This document shows, piece by piece, positions 34,545 through 47,900 of a DNA stretch of 64,000 nucleotides (its first letter is position 1; every line of letters starts with the position of its first letter). Below the pieces are notes generated by a model. The model ran no database searches. It saw nothing but the letters and a program-made list of their open reading frames with translations, and had not been told where the DNA came from. The DNA is taken from positions 52,699 to 116,698 of the forward strand of contig MNCI01004531.1 of assembly GCA_015680685.1 (NCBI GenBank). Direction: 5' to 3'. Source of the stretch: Gnetum montanum (taxonomy: Eukaryota; Streptophyta; Gnetopsida; Gnetales; Gnetaceae). A program made the position numbers and the translations under genes.

Positions 34545-36600
34545 TACCTCCATGACTAAGTAAAAACTCATCCTCGCATTAACAAGATAGGATCAAGTTT
34601 TCTTTACAAAAAATTAGAAATGATGGGATTATTAACTAATGCTAACTATTGACTAACTCTAACTGCCACATTACAAAATTTTATTGGAGTGGATGCATAC
34701 AAAATGACAAAATAACAAAAAGGCTAGATAAACATTGAAGATTACAAAATTTGCAGAGGTCTTCAAGAATTCACTGAAGATGATTCTTCTTGTTGCTACT
34801 AGTAATGGTAGACTTCCAACATTGATTACTATGTTGATGCTTCTTTGATTCTACAAAACATTCTTGAAGGATGGACTAAAATTTCATCTCATCATTCCAT
34901 GGGTCTAGCAAACATGTGAAATTTGAGCTACTATCTTGTATGTGCTACGATTTTTCCATGGGCATATCCTCTATTGTCCTCCTCTTGGCTTTGTTTTCAC
35001 ACTTGGAAAAAGACCTTTTTCCTTTAGGCATTTCTTTTAGCATCACCTATAGTCAGTAAAGGATCAACATTAGTTTTGGTAAATTTTTTCTTAATAATTA
35101 ACCCTTTTTCAGATCCCTTAGTTTGTGTTTAAGCATAAGGTGATTATAGCATACTATGAACAAGGCTATGAGGTAACTAAAATCATCAAGCTGATCACAT
35201 TATTTTGATCAATTACTATTAGTTACCATGATGTTTGAAAATAATATGTTAGAAAAATTTCAAAGTGAACATCCCTAGCCCCTATGACGAATAAGCATAA
35301 CTCCAGAAGCACATAAGTTTTCAAATAATTGAAATGAAAAGTCTAATTTAGAAGATGGCCAAGAAATATTAATAGATATGGAAATAGAAAAGTAGGAAAA
35401 ATTAATGAAACAGATGAGAAGTAGTCCCAAAATCATGCATAAATCTAGAGAAACCATCACTAATGTTTTGGAAGATGTGAAGGTTAGTTCAAAACCATGA
35501 TCAACAAAAGTTATGTAAGTGGGTCCTTCCCAAAGCAGGCTCCTACCATAATGCCCTTACATGACCACTTTTATAGATGTTCATGGGCATCTAAGAAGTT
35601 AAATGTAGACCATGCCTTTGTTCCAAACAACACACAACTATTGTGGTTGGTGTGTTACATGATACTACACAAAAAGAGAAGAAGGAAGGAAGGGCCTCAA
35701 TTAGAGGATTTCCTTCAAGCATGAGTAACATGTATTTCCAACCCCATAACCAATGCTTGTAGCCCATTATTGTATCTAAGGGATGTGCTTTGAATTTTCA
35801 TTTATTTTTTTTCTCTCTCTCTTTTGTGTTTTCTTTGTCTTTTTTTTTTCTCCTTTTTTATGGGAACCACACCATGCAATGACATTTGGCTTCCTTTTTA
35901 TTAGCCAATGGAGGAGTGATGATATGTTCCAAGAGAAGTCATAAACCACATGAAGGAAGTCAAGAAGAGAACCCAACAAGTCCCCATGAGCTCACACCCT
36001 TTTCCATTCCCACTTGGTCATTTCCTCTTTCTTCAAGGTACAATGATCATTGATGAATTTTAGTTTCATAAAAGAAGAACCAAATTGTTTCCATCAAAAA
36101 GACCTTTTATTTAGAGAACTGGAAGGATGGATAAGGTGGCCTCACTGCTTTACACAATTACTTACACAATCACCTTGATAGCATAGCACAAAGCCCCAAC
36201 ACATAGCATTGACTTCTACATCATGACTAGAAATATTATTAATGAAAGCATGAAAAAAAATTCATAAAACATAAAGAAAATGACTCTAGAAAAGAGAAAA
36301 ATATTAAGAAAAGAAAAATATTAAGAAATGGAAAACATATTAAGAATCAGAAAATTTTGGAAGAAATAAGAAAATGATAAAAAATTGTAAAACAAAAAGG
36401 ATGAAAAATACTTATTACTTCTTGAACCAGGATGGAGCATCTTCCTCATGACTAATCTTATGGTTGCACATTCGAGAGATGGACCCACAATCCCATAGTT
36501 ATACACCACCAGTTTCCCATCTATCACCATTACTAATTTAATAATTATGTGGTAGCACATCTAACATTGGTGATAGTCTTGTTTAGATCATTTGGAGATG
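34545..36600. other. Internal 3' region of element D, no recognised gene
   Basis: The first ~350 bases resemble the 3' untranslated part of B. The rest (about 34900-36600) has several short frames on both strands, the longest a 79-codon minus-strand and a 75-codon plus-strand one, none with a recognisable motif. This is where pol would be in B or C. Confidence 0.45.
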
Positions 36601-39300
36601 TATCTTCATCTAGACTTGAAGGTGTTTCCATTTTGGAGGGTCCAAATGTGTTTGCTTCTTCTTTTTGATTTTCTATTATAATTCCCAAGTCTCCATGTTT
36701 AATATCCTTTTCTAGTGTATAATCAAAGTGTAAGATATCTGTTTCTTTCTATTTGGTCCATTTTCTTAAGTCTAGAACTAATAAGTAGATCAATTGCATC
36801 AATGCATCTTTGAAATAGTTTTATACTCTCATTTTCAAGCCACTAGGTCTCTTCTAGTTTAGTGGCTACTACATAGACTAGTTTTTGCACACATACTTGT
36901 TCCTTAGCTTTGTTATGGATTATGTTAATATTTTAAATTTTTAGTCCACAACTGCATCTTTTACTATTAGTAGTGATGCATGGATTCTATTGTCTTTCCA
37001 TGATGATAATTTCATTATTTTTGTCAAGTATTGGAGTAATGATGGATGGTTGCCCTTACATAGGATCAAAGGACATTGGTTGGGAAAGGGAAGGCATTAC
37101 ACTTGATTGGTCTTCTATTTGTTTGGATGATGTAGTAGGTCCATGAGTGTTGCACTTATGCATGGAAGCTATCCTAAATAAGGGGCGTTTCCAAGATTGT
37201 GGTGAGGACCTACTAGTATTAGTATGTCTATGCACATTTGCAACACAAGTCGCATTCATTTGTGGATGTTGTGGTGCTGAACCTTCCTATGTTGCTGGTA
37301 GTGACATGTAATGGGATGGCGTATGAGAATATCAATGATAGGATGGAGGGTAAGAGGCATGAGGTGGTGATCCCTTAGGAGATGTCATTGGTTGATGATA
37401 CGTGAGAGAGTGATAGTAGTGATTTGAAGTAGAGGATGTAGAACTAGTTGGAGAAATAGGTTATTGAACATAACATCCATATGGGTTCAACTAGTAGGAT
37501 TGTTAAACATAATATCCATATGGATTTGACTAGTAGTAAGGGTAAGGCTAGTTTGGTGATAGTCCCCACCACAACTGTAGGTTTCACCATTGTGGTTGAT
37601 GATAGTGTTTAGGCTAGTACGGAGTCCCCTTAAGATAGTATGATTCGTTGTGGGACTATCTATAATTACCTTGTGGAAAAGGTAATTTCCTAGGCATGTG
37701 ATTCTGTACAAACTTGGGATTTAATGCAAAAGCCCAATACTCATGTAGATGCAACATGATTAGGCAATGGCCCTTTAGGTGGTCATATATGCAGATGTCA
37801 CATCTATCATCTTCATCTATGTTTGAGTCTATAGCCTTGCTTTCTTTGACCATTTTCCCTATTTATTGATAAGTGTTTCTAGCTATTTCTTGGTTCTTCT
37901 TTCTCCATTTATTATGATCGCCTAGTTTGTTTTGCATTACCTTCTCATCTACAATTTTTATGAAAGTTGTAAATTTTTCATTTATCCACTCCAAAATCCT
38001 ATCAAACTTTGCTTCAAGTTTGTTGACAAACTTCTATATTAACAAGGTTTGCTGTGAATTCACCTTATCAAGAGCTACTTCTTTTTCCTTATCATAAATG
38101 TGGACCTTCTTCTTTTGAAGAGTTTGATCCCAATGATATTTCTTAATATTCTTGCATTTTCATAGCTCTCCTTCTTCTTTTGTCACATACTCGATTAGCT
38201 CGTAGATCTAATGGGTTCATAACTCATATAGTTGACCTAGAGCATACATCCCAAGGATCTCCCTTGTTTCATTACAAAGCCCATCTATGATGTGGAAAAG
38301 TTGCTCTTCCTTAGAGATACCATGGCCTAGCAATCTATTCAATAGTGAATATCATCTCTCTAAGGCCATGTCTTAGGTTCACATTGTTCTTATCTCCATC
38401 CCTAGATTTGTCTCCTTAGGTTGAACACCCTCACATAGGTTTGGTATTTCTCATTAAAGAGTTATAGCAATGTGGACCATCGTCAAATTGAATTTAGTTT
38501 CAATGATCTATACCACACTTTGGCTCTATCAATTAGTATCCTAGGAAAGAGCTAAGTTTTTTCCACCCACTTTCAATGTTGTATAAGGCATAGGCATCAT
38601 GTAAGGTTTGTAGATAATGTTGTGGATCCAAATCATAGCCTCCTACAAATTTAGGGATATTTTTCATATCAAGCCTAGGTAGGTGACTTTCTTTGCAATG
38701 CCTATGAGGTATCTTAACTACCTCTTTGATCTGCATCAAACTCTTAGCTGCCAACAAGGGTACATCATCATCAGACATGTTGTGTTGAAAATTTCTATTT
38801 CTGTTCATTTGATTGTGAAAAGTTTATCTATGTTCATTTTTATGTCTTTTATTTTTCCCGTGGTTTTGATTTCTATTTTGATTTTGACCCCATAGTCGAG
38901 CTTTATCTCCATACCTACATTCATCTTCATCAAAACTAGACATTGAAGAGGAATATGAAGATGAGGAACTAGGAGGGTTGCCATGGCTTCTATGATGTTC
39001 CCTAGGATTTCTTGATTTATCTTTTTCAAATTTTGAGGAGGTCTTAGGCCTTGAGGCCTCCCCTAGTCCAAGACTTACTTCATCTCCTCTAGGGTTATCT
39101 GTCTTAGGTGAATGTAGTCTTTGAGTGTCATCAAGTGGTCATGAACGTATGAAACCACTGCATAAGGTTGGTCACTCAAACTTTCTTCAACATATATCTT
39201 GTTAGTTCTCCAATGAATATTCTAACTATACAATGCATTATCACTTCCTTCTGAAAGAGACATTGTTATTAGTTCATGATGTGTGTGATTTAATATTTTC
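36600..39300 (-). pseudogene. Gag of element D, frameshifted
   Basis: The best part is 38808-38533 with VPLLAAKSLMQ, then PKFVGGYDLDPQHYLQTLHDAYAL and WKKLSSF, a retrotransposon gag capsid start. A serine-rich acidic stretch (38990-38880) precedes it. The zinc knuckle at 37764-37802 is the best preserved of the family (CDICIYDHLKGHC). Below it, 37711-37056 is broken, and 37010-36700 reads as a charged, coiled-coil-like stretch. The DSG protease motif of B, C and G is not found. Confidence 0.7.
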
Positions 39301-39369
39301 TAAAAGATATATCGTTAATGCATTTACAGTGATCATATATGTTATAACTAATCTAGATAACTAGCACCA

Positions 39370-39387
39370 TCCCTGACAACAATGCCA
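39370..39387 (-). other. Primer binding site of element D (tRNA-Asp type)
   Basis: One base inside the 5' LTR the minus strand reads TGGCATTGTTGTCAGGGA. It matches the tRNA-Asp complement at most positions, and all differences are G/A or C/T. Confidence 0.7.
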
Positions 39388-39388
39388 A

Positions 39389-40447
39389 TGATGAGTAGTA
39401 AGGTACCCCTATGCCCAACCATATGAATCATGAGTGTTCATGCACAATCTGGTTAAATTCCATGGATGGAACTAGTTGTTGCATCTAGATCATTATGTCT
39501 TGATCATATTTTGTTGTCTTTTCATTTGTACTAGTGGTAGCTTTGTCACGTATGATTTAGTCCAAAATGAGGCATATGATAATTAATGTTATTTTGGCAT
39601 TATGATCCTAATGGTAATAAAGAAATTAATTAATTAAGCTAATTAATAATGGAAAGTAAATTCTAAACTAGCCTACTAGTGATGAGTGTCTACTCCCAAC
39701 TTACCATACACATCCTAAACCCATGTATCTGCTACTAGGATTACCAAGCACTAGGCTACTGGGCAAACCAAGTAATAACATTGCTGGAATTACCAAGAGA
39801 ATACATCTTTATGCTCAAAACTAAACATGCTCATTCTACCAACTTATTAATATACATGGAAATATAAATATTAACTAAGTACATGATAAGTAAATTGCAT
39901 GGAAATTAAATCTAATCTATGTTAAAGTGTTACAATGAATAAGAATAAATCTCGATCTTATTGCCATTCATGGAATGTGCCTAGCTACATTGCCACTCAA
40001 ATAATACATCGTACAACTAACTTAGATCCACACAATAGGTGCTCATTGACTATTCTCTAAAACTACAAAATAAAACTGCAAGAGTTGGCCTACTCTATTA
40101 ACAAAACTTATGTCAGACCATGCACCCAAGTGCTATATTAATAGGCCAACAAACATCCCACAATATCGAATATCCAACATCACATCTTAAATCTTGATAT
40201 CGGGTATCCGATATCAAGGCTCTGATATTGGGACCCAATATCTGAGTTGATAAAAATTAAATTTTTATTGAAATAGATGAGATAACATGTGTTGTGGCAT
40301 CTACATTGAGGCATCTACCCTGACATAGTTGCATCAACGAAGCCAATAGATGCAATAGCATTTGTTGAGACATCTGCATCAAGGCATCTACATCGAGGCA
40401 TCTACCTTGATATGGCTATATCAATGTAGCCAACTGATGCTTCATCA
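39389..40447 (-). repeat. 5' LTR of element D
   Basis: It runs from TGATGAG to TTCATCA. Its U3 part holds a perfect 11-bp inverted repeat CTTGATATCGG (40193-40203) and CCGATATCAAG (40208-40218), plus other atatc motifs. Confidence 0.85.
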
Positions 40448-42145
40448 AACACATATGATGAAAGGCTTCTTAGGGGATAGAGAAGGTGGTACCTATATGA
40501 CAAAGGGCTCTCTAGGTTTTATCTCTTGAGACTATGATGGTACTTTGATGATAAATGATTTCCTAGTAGGACTAGACCATTTGGTTTCTATGAATGAGGC
40601 TGTAATGTAAGAGTTATTATTGATGCTTCGAAAATTGGACTTATTAACACTAACTCTCTATGGTCTATCATCTTCTGAAGGTCATCCTTTAATGCTCAAC
40701 AAAAATTAATGTCATAACCAGCCATTTGATAATAATGGCAATACCTACCCAATCTAAAGTACTTCAATAGCTTCAGATCATCTTTGGTCATTGTCGTTGG
40801 GTCTCTAGCTATGTCACAAAGACAATCATGCCTCTTATGAGCTTCTTTAGATAGTTGTGTATGTTTTATATGGTTAACTTTAAGTAATTTTTCTAGAAGT
40901 TCATAGGGCTTCATAGGAAATCTTTTGTACTTAGACCTATCTTTCCACCCAAAGTTCGATCATGGTTGATTTGGGGTGTAGGAACTGGGTCACTTTAATG
41001 AGTTGAAGGATGTGTAGCATGATGGTGTTCCCCTTCTTCCTTCCTACTTTGACTCTTTTGTTACTATGGTCATGGTTGTATGTTCCTACTTGGTTTTATT
41101 GATATCCCTTCTTATGTATTGATTTTTATTGGATACATAGGCTAGGTCATTACTTACCATAGTTCCCTCCTCAATGTTCTTAGTTTGCGAGAAGGCTTGG
41201 CTTAGAGACCAAGGCTCTAAGTAGTAGAGCTTTAACTTGATAAATTCTTTTATTGCTTCCTTGTAGATGGATAAGAGGTGGATTTTATAGATAGGCTCTA
41301 GAATCTCATTGAGGATTGAATTTCATCTCTAAATGACCTTTTAACTAGTTCAAGTGGCCCTTGCTTCACCTTCATCAATTGATCCAATATGGCATCTGGC
41401 TTCAAGTTGCATCTAAAGAAATTGACAAATTAGTCTATAATGTCCTCAAGGAAATAGATGGATCCTCTAGGCAAGGTTTAGTACCAATCTAAAGCCTTAC
41501 ACTTGATGAACATAAGGAAAATCCCTAGTATCGTATATGGACAAGCTTGCAAAAAAAGGCACTCAAACCAGAAGATGACTAGATGTGCATTGGAATCCCC
41601 TTCACCATTGTATTTGGGAATTCTGGTATGGGCATATTCACAAGTAAGGTCATTTTGGATATGATATGGAAAAATTCTAGAACCTTGATTGTCTAAGTTG
41701 TATTGGCCTTGATTTTTCACAACTCTTTGGTAAGGTCTTGGATCATTTGGAAGGCTTGATCCAAGCCTTGGGGCATCCTTGTGGGCTACGATGTTTGTGT
41801 TGATGGTTGAGAAGGAAGTTGAGTAGCTTGAGGCTGTATAATTAACATTTTCATAGAGGGAAGAGGTCATGTGACCACCATTGTAGGTGGATTAAATAAG
41901 GAGAAAGAGATTTGAGTTGAAACATGTGGTATGAAGGGAGCAAAGGGAGTATAAGCTGCCTGGATTAGTTGAGGTCCTGATGAGAGTCCAACTAGCATGA
42001 CAAAGAAAGATAGTGAGGTAGACATCATCAGGGATGGGTATATAGTATGATATTATATAGCAAAGGACATGGATGAGAACAAGAACGTAGAGGCATGGGT
42101 TTTCTTGGTGTGTAGCAATGATAGGTGTAGACTCAAATTCCAATA
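40448..42145 (-). mobile_element. Element E, upstream part (gag), cut by D
   Basis: The 130-codon frame 41870-41478 contains PRPYQRVVKN, IPKYNGEGDSNAHL and WFECLFLQACPY, a gypsy gag capsid start of the Tat/retrotrans_gag type. The frame 40914-40696 ends with YCHYYQMAGYDINFC, the YC.YH..GHD..C string usual at the gag-protease border with one His changed to Tyr. It continues beyond D at 33558. The far end (42143-41892) is open but unrecognised. Confidence 0.65.
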
Positions 42146-42149
42146 ACCC

Positions 42150-43990
42150 AAATTCCTCCTATTGACTTTGATCAAGGGGTTGTATATCAAGGGATTGTTC
42201 CTCCTATTGATAGATGTTCCTCCTATTGACTTCGATCAAGGGATTGTATATCAGAATATTTACTCAACTATCCATAACCCAAATTCTGGTACTAATAGAC
42301 ACAATTCAAAGAGAAGAAAGTAGGCATGAACATGGTGATCATTCATCTCCTTCACCCTCTCCTTCAAGATCTGGACATAGTTACAAGTAAAAAGATCATG
42401 AGGATAAGGGTAGGCGAAATATGAGTCATAGACAAAATAGTCAAGAAAGGGGATGAGGGCACTCTAGAGAAATGCACCATGAAAGAAGGGATAGTAGGGA
42501 ACAACATAGGCATCATAGATGCCACAGACGAGATGATCATGATGAACCCGTACTCACTACTCAAAGTATGCTAGACATCACTAAGGTTGTTATAATCCCA
42601 ACAAGCTACCAAAAAGATAGTAGGATCAAGAGATTAGATATGAAAAGCATCCCATGATTTGAAGGGGGTTACAACGCTAATCCTCAAAATCATCTACAAG
42701 CATTTCATGATGCATGTGCCTTACAAAATATAGAAAGCAAATGGCAAAAACTTAAGTTGTTCCCATGGACACTGGTCAAAGAAGCAAAGAGCTAGTACCA
42801 ATCCTGAGAACTGGAATCCATTCGTAGGTGGAGTACCATGTTAGAATTGTTCAATGATAAGTACCAAACGTACTCCTGAGTGTCCAACCTGTGAAAGAAA
42901 ATCCAAGGATGGAAACAAGGAGGCCATCAACCCTTGGATGCTACCATGGGCCACTATTATACATTATTACATCATTGTCCTAGCCATGGTTATTCATAGA
43001 GGGATCAACTACACTATCTTGTAGATGGGCTTAGGTATGAAATGCAAAGAACCCTTGGGACATATGCCCAAGGAAGGATATCTGAGCTTAAGACCCATCA
43101 AGTTCAAGAGATTATTGGAGCAAGTTGCTAAAGAAGAAGGTGAGTTAAGGAAAAGAGAGAGTGTAGAGGAATATAACAAATATCCTTCTCTCTGAAAGAG
43201 GGGAGTAAGATTTTGTGAGGATGAAGAAGAGTCACCACTCAAAGAGATGGTGAATAGGAAAACCTTGCCTATACAAAAATTAGCATTGAAAGTATCATCA
43301 AAGGTACACCAAATGTGGGATTTCCTAGATGATAGATTTCAAACTATTCTTAAAATAGTACAATCTAGAGAGCAAGGTAGTGATTGTTAAAAAAGAAAAA
43401 AAAAAGAAACTAAACATGCATGTAACAAGGGTAAGGGCAAAGTTGCCATCATTGAAGAGGTTGTCGATTTGGATACAAACAATGATAGTGGATGCAAGAT
43501 ATGCCAATATGACCATCCTAAGGGATGTTTCCCTATAATCTCACATCTACATGAGTCTATGGTGTAGGCACTCAACCCATGATTAAACAAAAGACAAACA
43601 CCCCAAATGTTACCTTATCCTCAAGGTAACTCAAGATAGTTCCAACAACCCGTAACGTATTATCCAAGTGGAACTCCACCACAATCGATCAAGCAATCTC
43701 AACAATGATAGTACCCATAATCATGGGGAATTCCACCACCAAGGCAACAGTATCCTTACTGGCAACCTAACCCATATGCATATTACATGCAACAACCAAT
43801 CTTTCCACATGACTCTACTAGTCATGTTACTCCTCAACCTCACTACCAAGCTTGTGAGTATTATAGGACTCCTTCTCCTAGGGGTGATGTTCTACAAACA
43901 TACCATCCTTCTCATCCGGTTGTACCTCTTCCACCCTTAACTCCATTACCACCTACTCCAGCTATGTAGGGTGAACTCCCTACCCAACCA
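42150..43990 (+). pseudogene. Gag of element C
   Basis: Near the start the wording PPIDFDQG is duplicated locally (42150-42250). A charged part rich in H, D and R follows (42472-42657), then the capsid part (KRLDMKSIP, QAFHDACALQNIE, LFNDKYQTYS, GHYYTLLHHCPSHGYS). The zinc knuckle is at 43493-43528 (CKICQYDHPKGC). A P- and Q-rich tail (43600-43970) ends the region. Several stops and frame changes are present. Confidence 0.78.
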
Positions 43991-44169
43991 CAACAACATA
44001 ACACCACAAGGGCTATTAACCCTTAACCTACTATTGGTTCTAACGACCAAATGAAGAAAAGACCTTTCTTTGGAACCAATAGCCCAACTAAGCCCTTGCA
44101 ACCACAAGTGGTTGATTCTTCAACCGCCTCACTATCACTTGAAGCTTCAGAGCTCCCTTCAACCCAAAA

Positions 44170-44784
44170 AACATGCTCAACACATACAGTCATGTTAACT
44201 CATGCCGTCGCCAATTGGATAAAAGCTGGGCATCTTTCTAGGAAATTCTCTGATCCTAGGAGTCCTCTGATATATCTACAAATCGCTAGAAATGAGCTAT
44301 GCAAAGCCCTTTGGATTCAGGTTCTAGTGTCAACTTAATTTCTTAAGAAATGTAAAAGGCCTAAAACTTGCCTCCACTTAAAAAGAGTAACATTCATTTA
44401 AAGTTTGTTGACCAATCCATCACTATCCTGTTGGGACTTGTGAAGGACATTGTCACCACTGTTTGTGGGTGGTCGTATCCAGCCGACTTCCTAGTGATTC
44501 AAGCGAACAATAGCAAGGGAGACTTCCCAATCATAATGGGAAGAGCATGGCTAAGCACAATTGACGCATGCCTAGGTATCTACGATCTTTCCTTGGAAAT
44601 ATCAAAGGAAAATACATTTGGAAGAATTGAGAAGAAGAAAGTTCCATGCATCACATACAGTGACATAGGGTGTAATTATGTGCAAAAATCATGGTTTGTA
44701 CAATGTTTAACATTGCTTGCATGTAACCAGTGTGCACAAGTAGCAAATGTACAAAGATGCCTATATGCAGTAGCCACAAGATAG
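44170..44784 (+). pseudogene. Aspartic protease of element C
   Basis: The frame 44051-44338 leads into a degraded active site near 44300 (KALWIQVLVS, where B has ALLDSGS). The 138-codon frame 44368-44784 then gives LGLVKDIVTTVCGWSYPADF, GDFPIIMGRAWLSTIDACLG and the family linker with CLYAVAT. The DSG triad is unreadable in this copy. Confidence 0.75.
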
Positions 44785-45199
44785 GAAAGCACCCAATGGT
44801 TGATAGCTAATCAAGAAAGTAGTTCAACTATATGCATGGAACAAACTAAGGGTTTGACTTGTGCTTACATTAATAACATAGACACATTAGAGTAAGTCCA
44901 TCATCAACTTCCAAGTCTTGACCTTGAAAATATCAACTAGGGGAAGTTGGAAATCCTTGATAAGTTTAAGCAAGAGCACCTTAAGCTAAAACCATTGCCC
45001 ACCGATATGGAATACATGTTTCTTAAAAATGGAAAATCGGGAATTATCAACTCCTCAACAATAAGAAAGATTGCTGAAAGCAATAAATAAATGGTCGAAA
45101 TCCTTTTCTTGGTCATATCCTAAATTAACTAGAATAGATCCTAGGATATTCCAACATAGAATTTACACCAACCCCTCCATGAAGCCTCAAAGATAATCG

Positions 45200-45810
45200 C
45201 AGAGGTAATTGAACCCAAAGCTGAAGCAAGTAGTTAAGGAAGAAATTGAATAGTTTCTAAAAGCTAGGTTCATCTACCCCGTTGCTGATAGCAAATGGAT
45301 TAGCCCCTTAGTTATAGTGCCCAAAAAGGGAGGCAAATGGAGGGTGTGCATAGATTTTAGGCTACTAAACATGGCAGCATTCAAGGACTACTTTCTATTG
45401 CCATTTGTTGACCAAGTCTTAGACACCATCATAGGGCATTGCTACTATAGTTTTCTAGATGGGTACAATGGGTACAACCAAATACAAATAGCCATAGAAG
45501 ACTAAGCCAAGACTATGTTCGCTAGTCCTTAGGGAACATTTGCATACAAACAGATGTCGTTTGGCTTATGTAATGCCCCTACAACATTTCAAAAATTAGT
45601 TCTAAGCATATTCCAGCAACAGATAGGAAACAGTGTGGAGGTCTTCATGGATGACTTCTCCACTTACGGAACAAACTTTGATGAAGCCTTGGACCAGTTA
45701 GAGCAAATATTAAAACAACGTGTAGAAACCAATTTAAGGCTCAACTAGCAAAAAATCCATTTAATGGTCCAAGAAGGCATATTATTATGGCATAAGATCT
45801 CACAAACAGG
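45200..45810 (+). pseudogene. Reverse transcriptase of element C, FMDD intact
   Basis: LKQVVKEEIE leads to KKGGKWRVCIDFRLLN, YYSFLDGYNGYNQIQIA, MSFGLCNAPTTFQ and VEVFMDDFSTYG, with FMDD at 45644-45655. Stops at the ends of several frames (for example after AIED and after LRLN) disable it. It is the best RT of this family in the window. Confidence 0.9.
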
Positions 45811-46079
45811 GATAGAGGTAGACCCTGGAAAGATCAAAGTTATCCAAGGAATTACCTGTTAACTAGAAACTGTAAAAGATATTCAGTCATTCCTTGGACA
45901 CATTGGCTACTATACATGCTTTATTGAGAACTTTTCTAAGGTTGCAAAACCATTCGTTAAACTAATGAAAAAGGATGTACCTTTCGAATGGACCACGGAA
46001 TGCAAACTACTCTTCCAAGCTTTAAAACAAAAGCTCATAGAAACACCCATTCTACAAGCTCCTAACTGGTCCAAACCAT

Positions 46080-46687
46080 TCCACATAATGATTGATGCAT
46101 GAAACTATGCTTTAGGAGCCATGCTTACATAGTTAGATGATCAAAAATGTCCTTATTACATCCACTATGCAAGTAGAAGTATCACTAGTGCACAACTTAA
46201 CTACACTACAATAGAGAAAGAATTAATGGCTATAGTGTTTACACTAGAAAAATTTAGGTACTATGTCTTGGGCTATAAGGTATTCATGCACACAGATCAT
46301 AGTGCAATAAGGTTCCTGATGAATAAACCAATGGTGAGCCGTCACATCATACAATGGCTTGTAATCTTACAAGAGTTTGATCTTACGATGATCGATCATA
46401 AAGGCACCAAGAACATAGTTGTTGATCATTTATCTCAATTGCAATGGGACAACAAAGAGGATGAGTGTTCAATTTTTGATTATTTCCTAGATGAACTCCT
46501 CTTTGTAGTTTTAATGAATAATCAATTAACCACAAAGAAAACTGGTATAGTAGTATTTTCACCTATCCCCTTACACAACAAACACCACAAGGCTTTAACA
46601 CTAAAAAGAAACAATAGTTTCTTTACCGAGCCAAGTATTTTATGGAAATCAATGAGCAACTTCACAAAGTATGTCCTGATGGCTTAG
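46080..46687 (+). pseudogene. RNase H of element C
   Basis: The 153-codon frame from 46226 has FTLEKFRYYVLGYKVFMHTDHSAIRFLMNK-type wording with an intact TDHSA motif, then the linker that precedes integrase (DNKEDECSIFDYFLDE). The start of the domain (46080-46225) is in frame but interrupted by TGA and TAG. Confidence 0.85.
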
Positions 46688-46699
46688 TTCGATGGTGTG

Positions 46700-47900
46700 T
46701 TTCTGATGTAAATCAACTGCGAGTTCTCCAAGATGCTCATGAGGGTCCTTGTGGGGGTCATTACACTCGAAGATGAACATCCATTAAGATCTTGCTTGCA
46801 GGATATTATTGGCCTACATTGTTCTAGGATGTCCATCATTTCATCCAATCTTGTGAGCACTATCAACATGATGGGGGGATGACTACTAGAATGGAGGATC
46901 CACAACAATGGATCCAACCTTTAGAACCTTCAACATTTGGGGAATTGATTTTATGGGGCCGATTACATCAATGTCCAATGGAAAAGCTTATATTATTTTT
47001 GCCATTGATTACCTTACAAAATGGGTATAAGAAGCTACTGTTAAGGATTACACATCATCTACAGCTGCATGATTTATTCAACAACAAATCGTAAACAGGT
47101 TTGGTGTGCCTCATGCACTTATTTCAGTTAATGGTACACACTTCCTAGATGTGACTTTTCAAAAATTAATGCAATGCTTAGGGGTTGAGCACAAACTGAC
47201 TACACCATATCACCCCCAAGAAAATGGTCAAGCTGAAGTCACCAATAGGGAGATTACGAAGATATTGACAAGAACCATTAGCAAGTTTAGGGAAGACTAA
47301 AGCACTAAATTGAATGATGCTCTTTGGGCATACTGCTCCACATGGAAACTCCCTATAGGCTACTCTCCCTATGAGTTAGTGTATAGTAAATTACTGATGC
47401 TTCCCATTCAAACTGAACTCCATACACTATCCATGGCATGTGACCTTAACCTTGACCTCGATCTAGCACAAAAACAATGGTTGATAACCCTTAACCTGTT
47501 AGATGAGAAATAATTGGTTGCCCTGTCATCTAACGAATTGCACAAGGCCTTCAATAAACAATGTCATGACCTAAGAAATAGGAAAGTTAAATATTAACTG
47601 GGAGATAAGGTTCTCTATTGGAATCCCACACATGTACCACAACGTACCAAATTTTAAATGCTATGGAAAGGAACTTATGTCATTCATAAAAATTTTCCTT
47701 CAAGGGCCATGATGAGATACAAACCTAAGAGCCTGGATAAGAAACTATTGGTCAACATCCAACAAACCAAACCTTTCCATGAGCTTAGAATGGCTAGTAC
47801 TCATACTACCTCTATTGGTGAACAACATTCCTCACTATTTCGAATCTTCTCCTTCCAACTCAGTCATGGGGGAAATGGCCAACTATGCCAACCATTCTAG
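46700..47900 (+). pseudogene. Integrase of element C
   Basis: A zinc-binding stretch reads HEGPCGGHY at about 46738 with part of its Cys pair lost. The core is broken near 46940. The block 47106-47300 has ISVNGTHF (second catalytic Asp now Val) and PYHPQENGQAEVTNRE (Glu kept). GYSPYELVY and VLYWNPTHVPQ follow, and the 80-codon frame 47658-47900 gives the C-terminal part. It is inactive. Confidence 0.82.

Larger units (their letters stand above)
33559..40447 (-). mobile_element. Element D: gag-only relative of the A/B family
   Basis: LTRs lie at 33559-34544 (3') and 39389-40447 (5'), with a tRNA-Asp-type primer site at 39370-39387. The internal region is about 4.8 kb and contains gag (39300-37050) but no RT, RNase H or integrase motif that I can find on either strand. 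The flanks gatac (33554-33558) and aacac (40448-40452) differ by two transitions, compatible with a decayed target duplication. The 3' region just inside the LTR resembles that of B. It is probably a non-autonomous derivative. Confidence 0.8.

Noticed and set aside
35497-35724. 75-codon + strand frame inside element D
   Set aside because: No motif, and it lies in a stretch with equal short frames on both strands.
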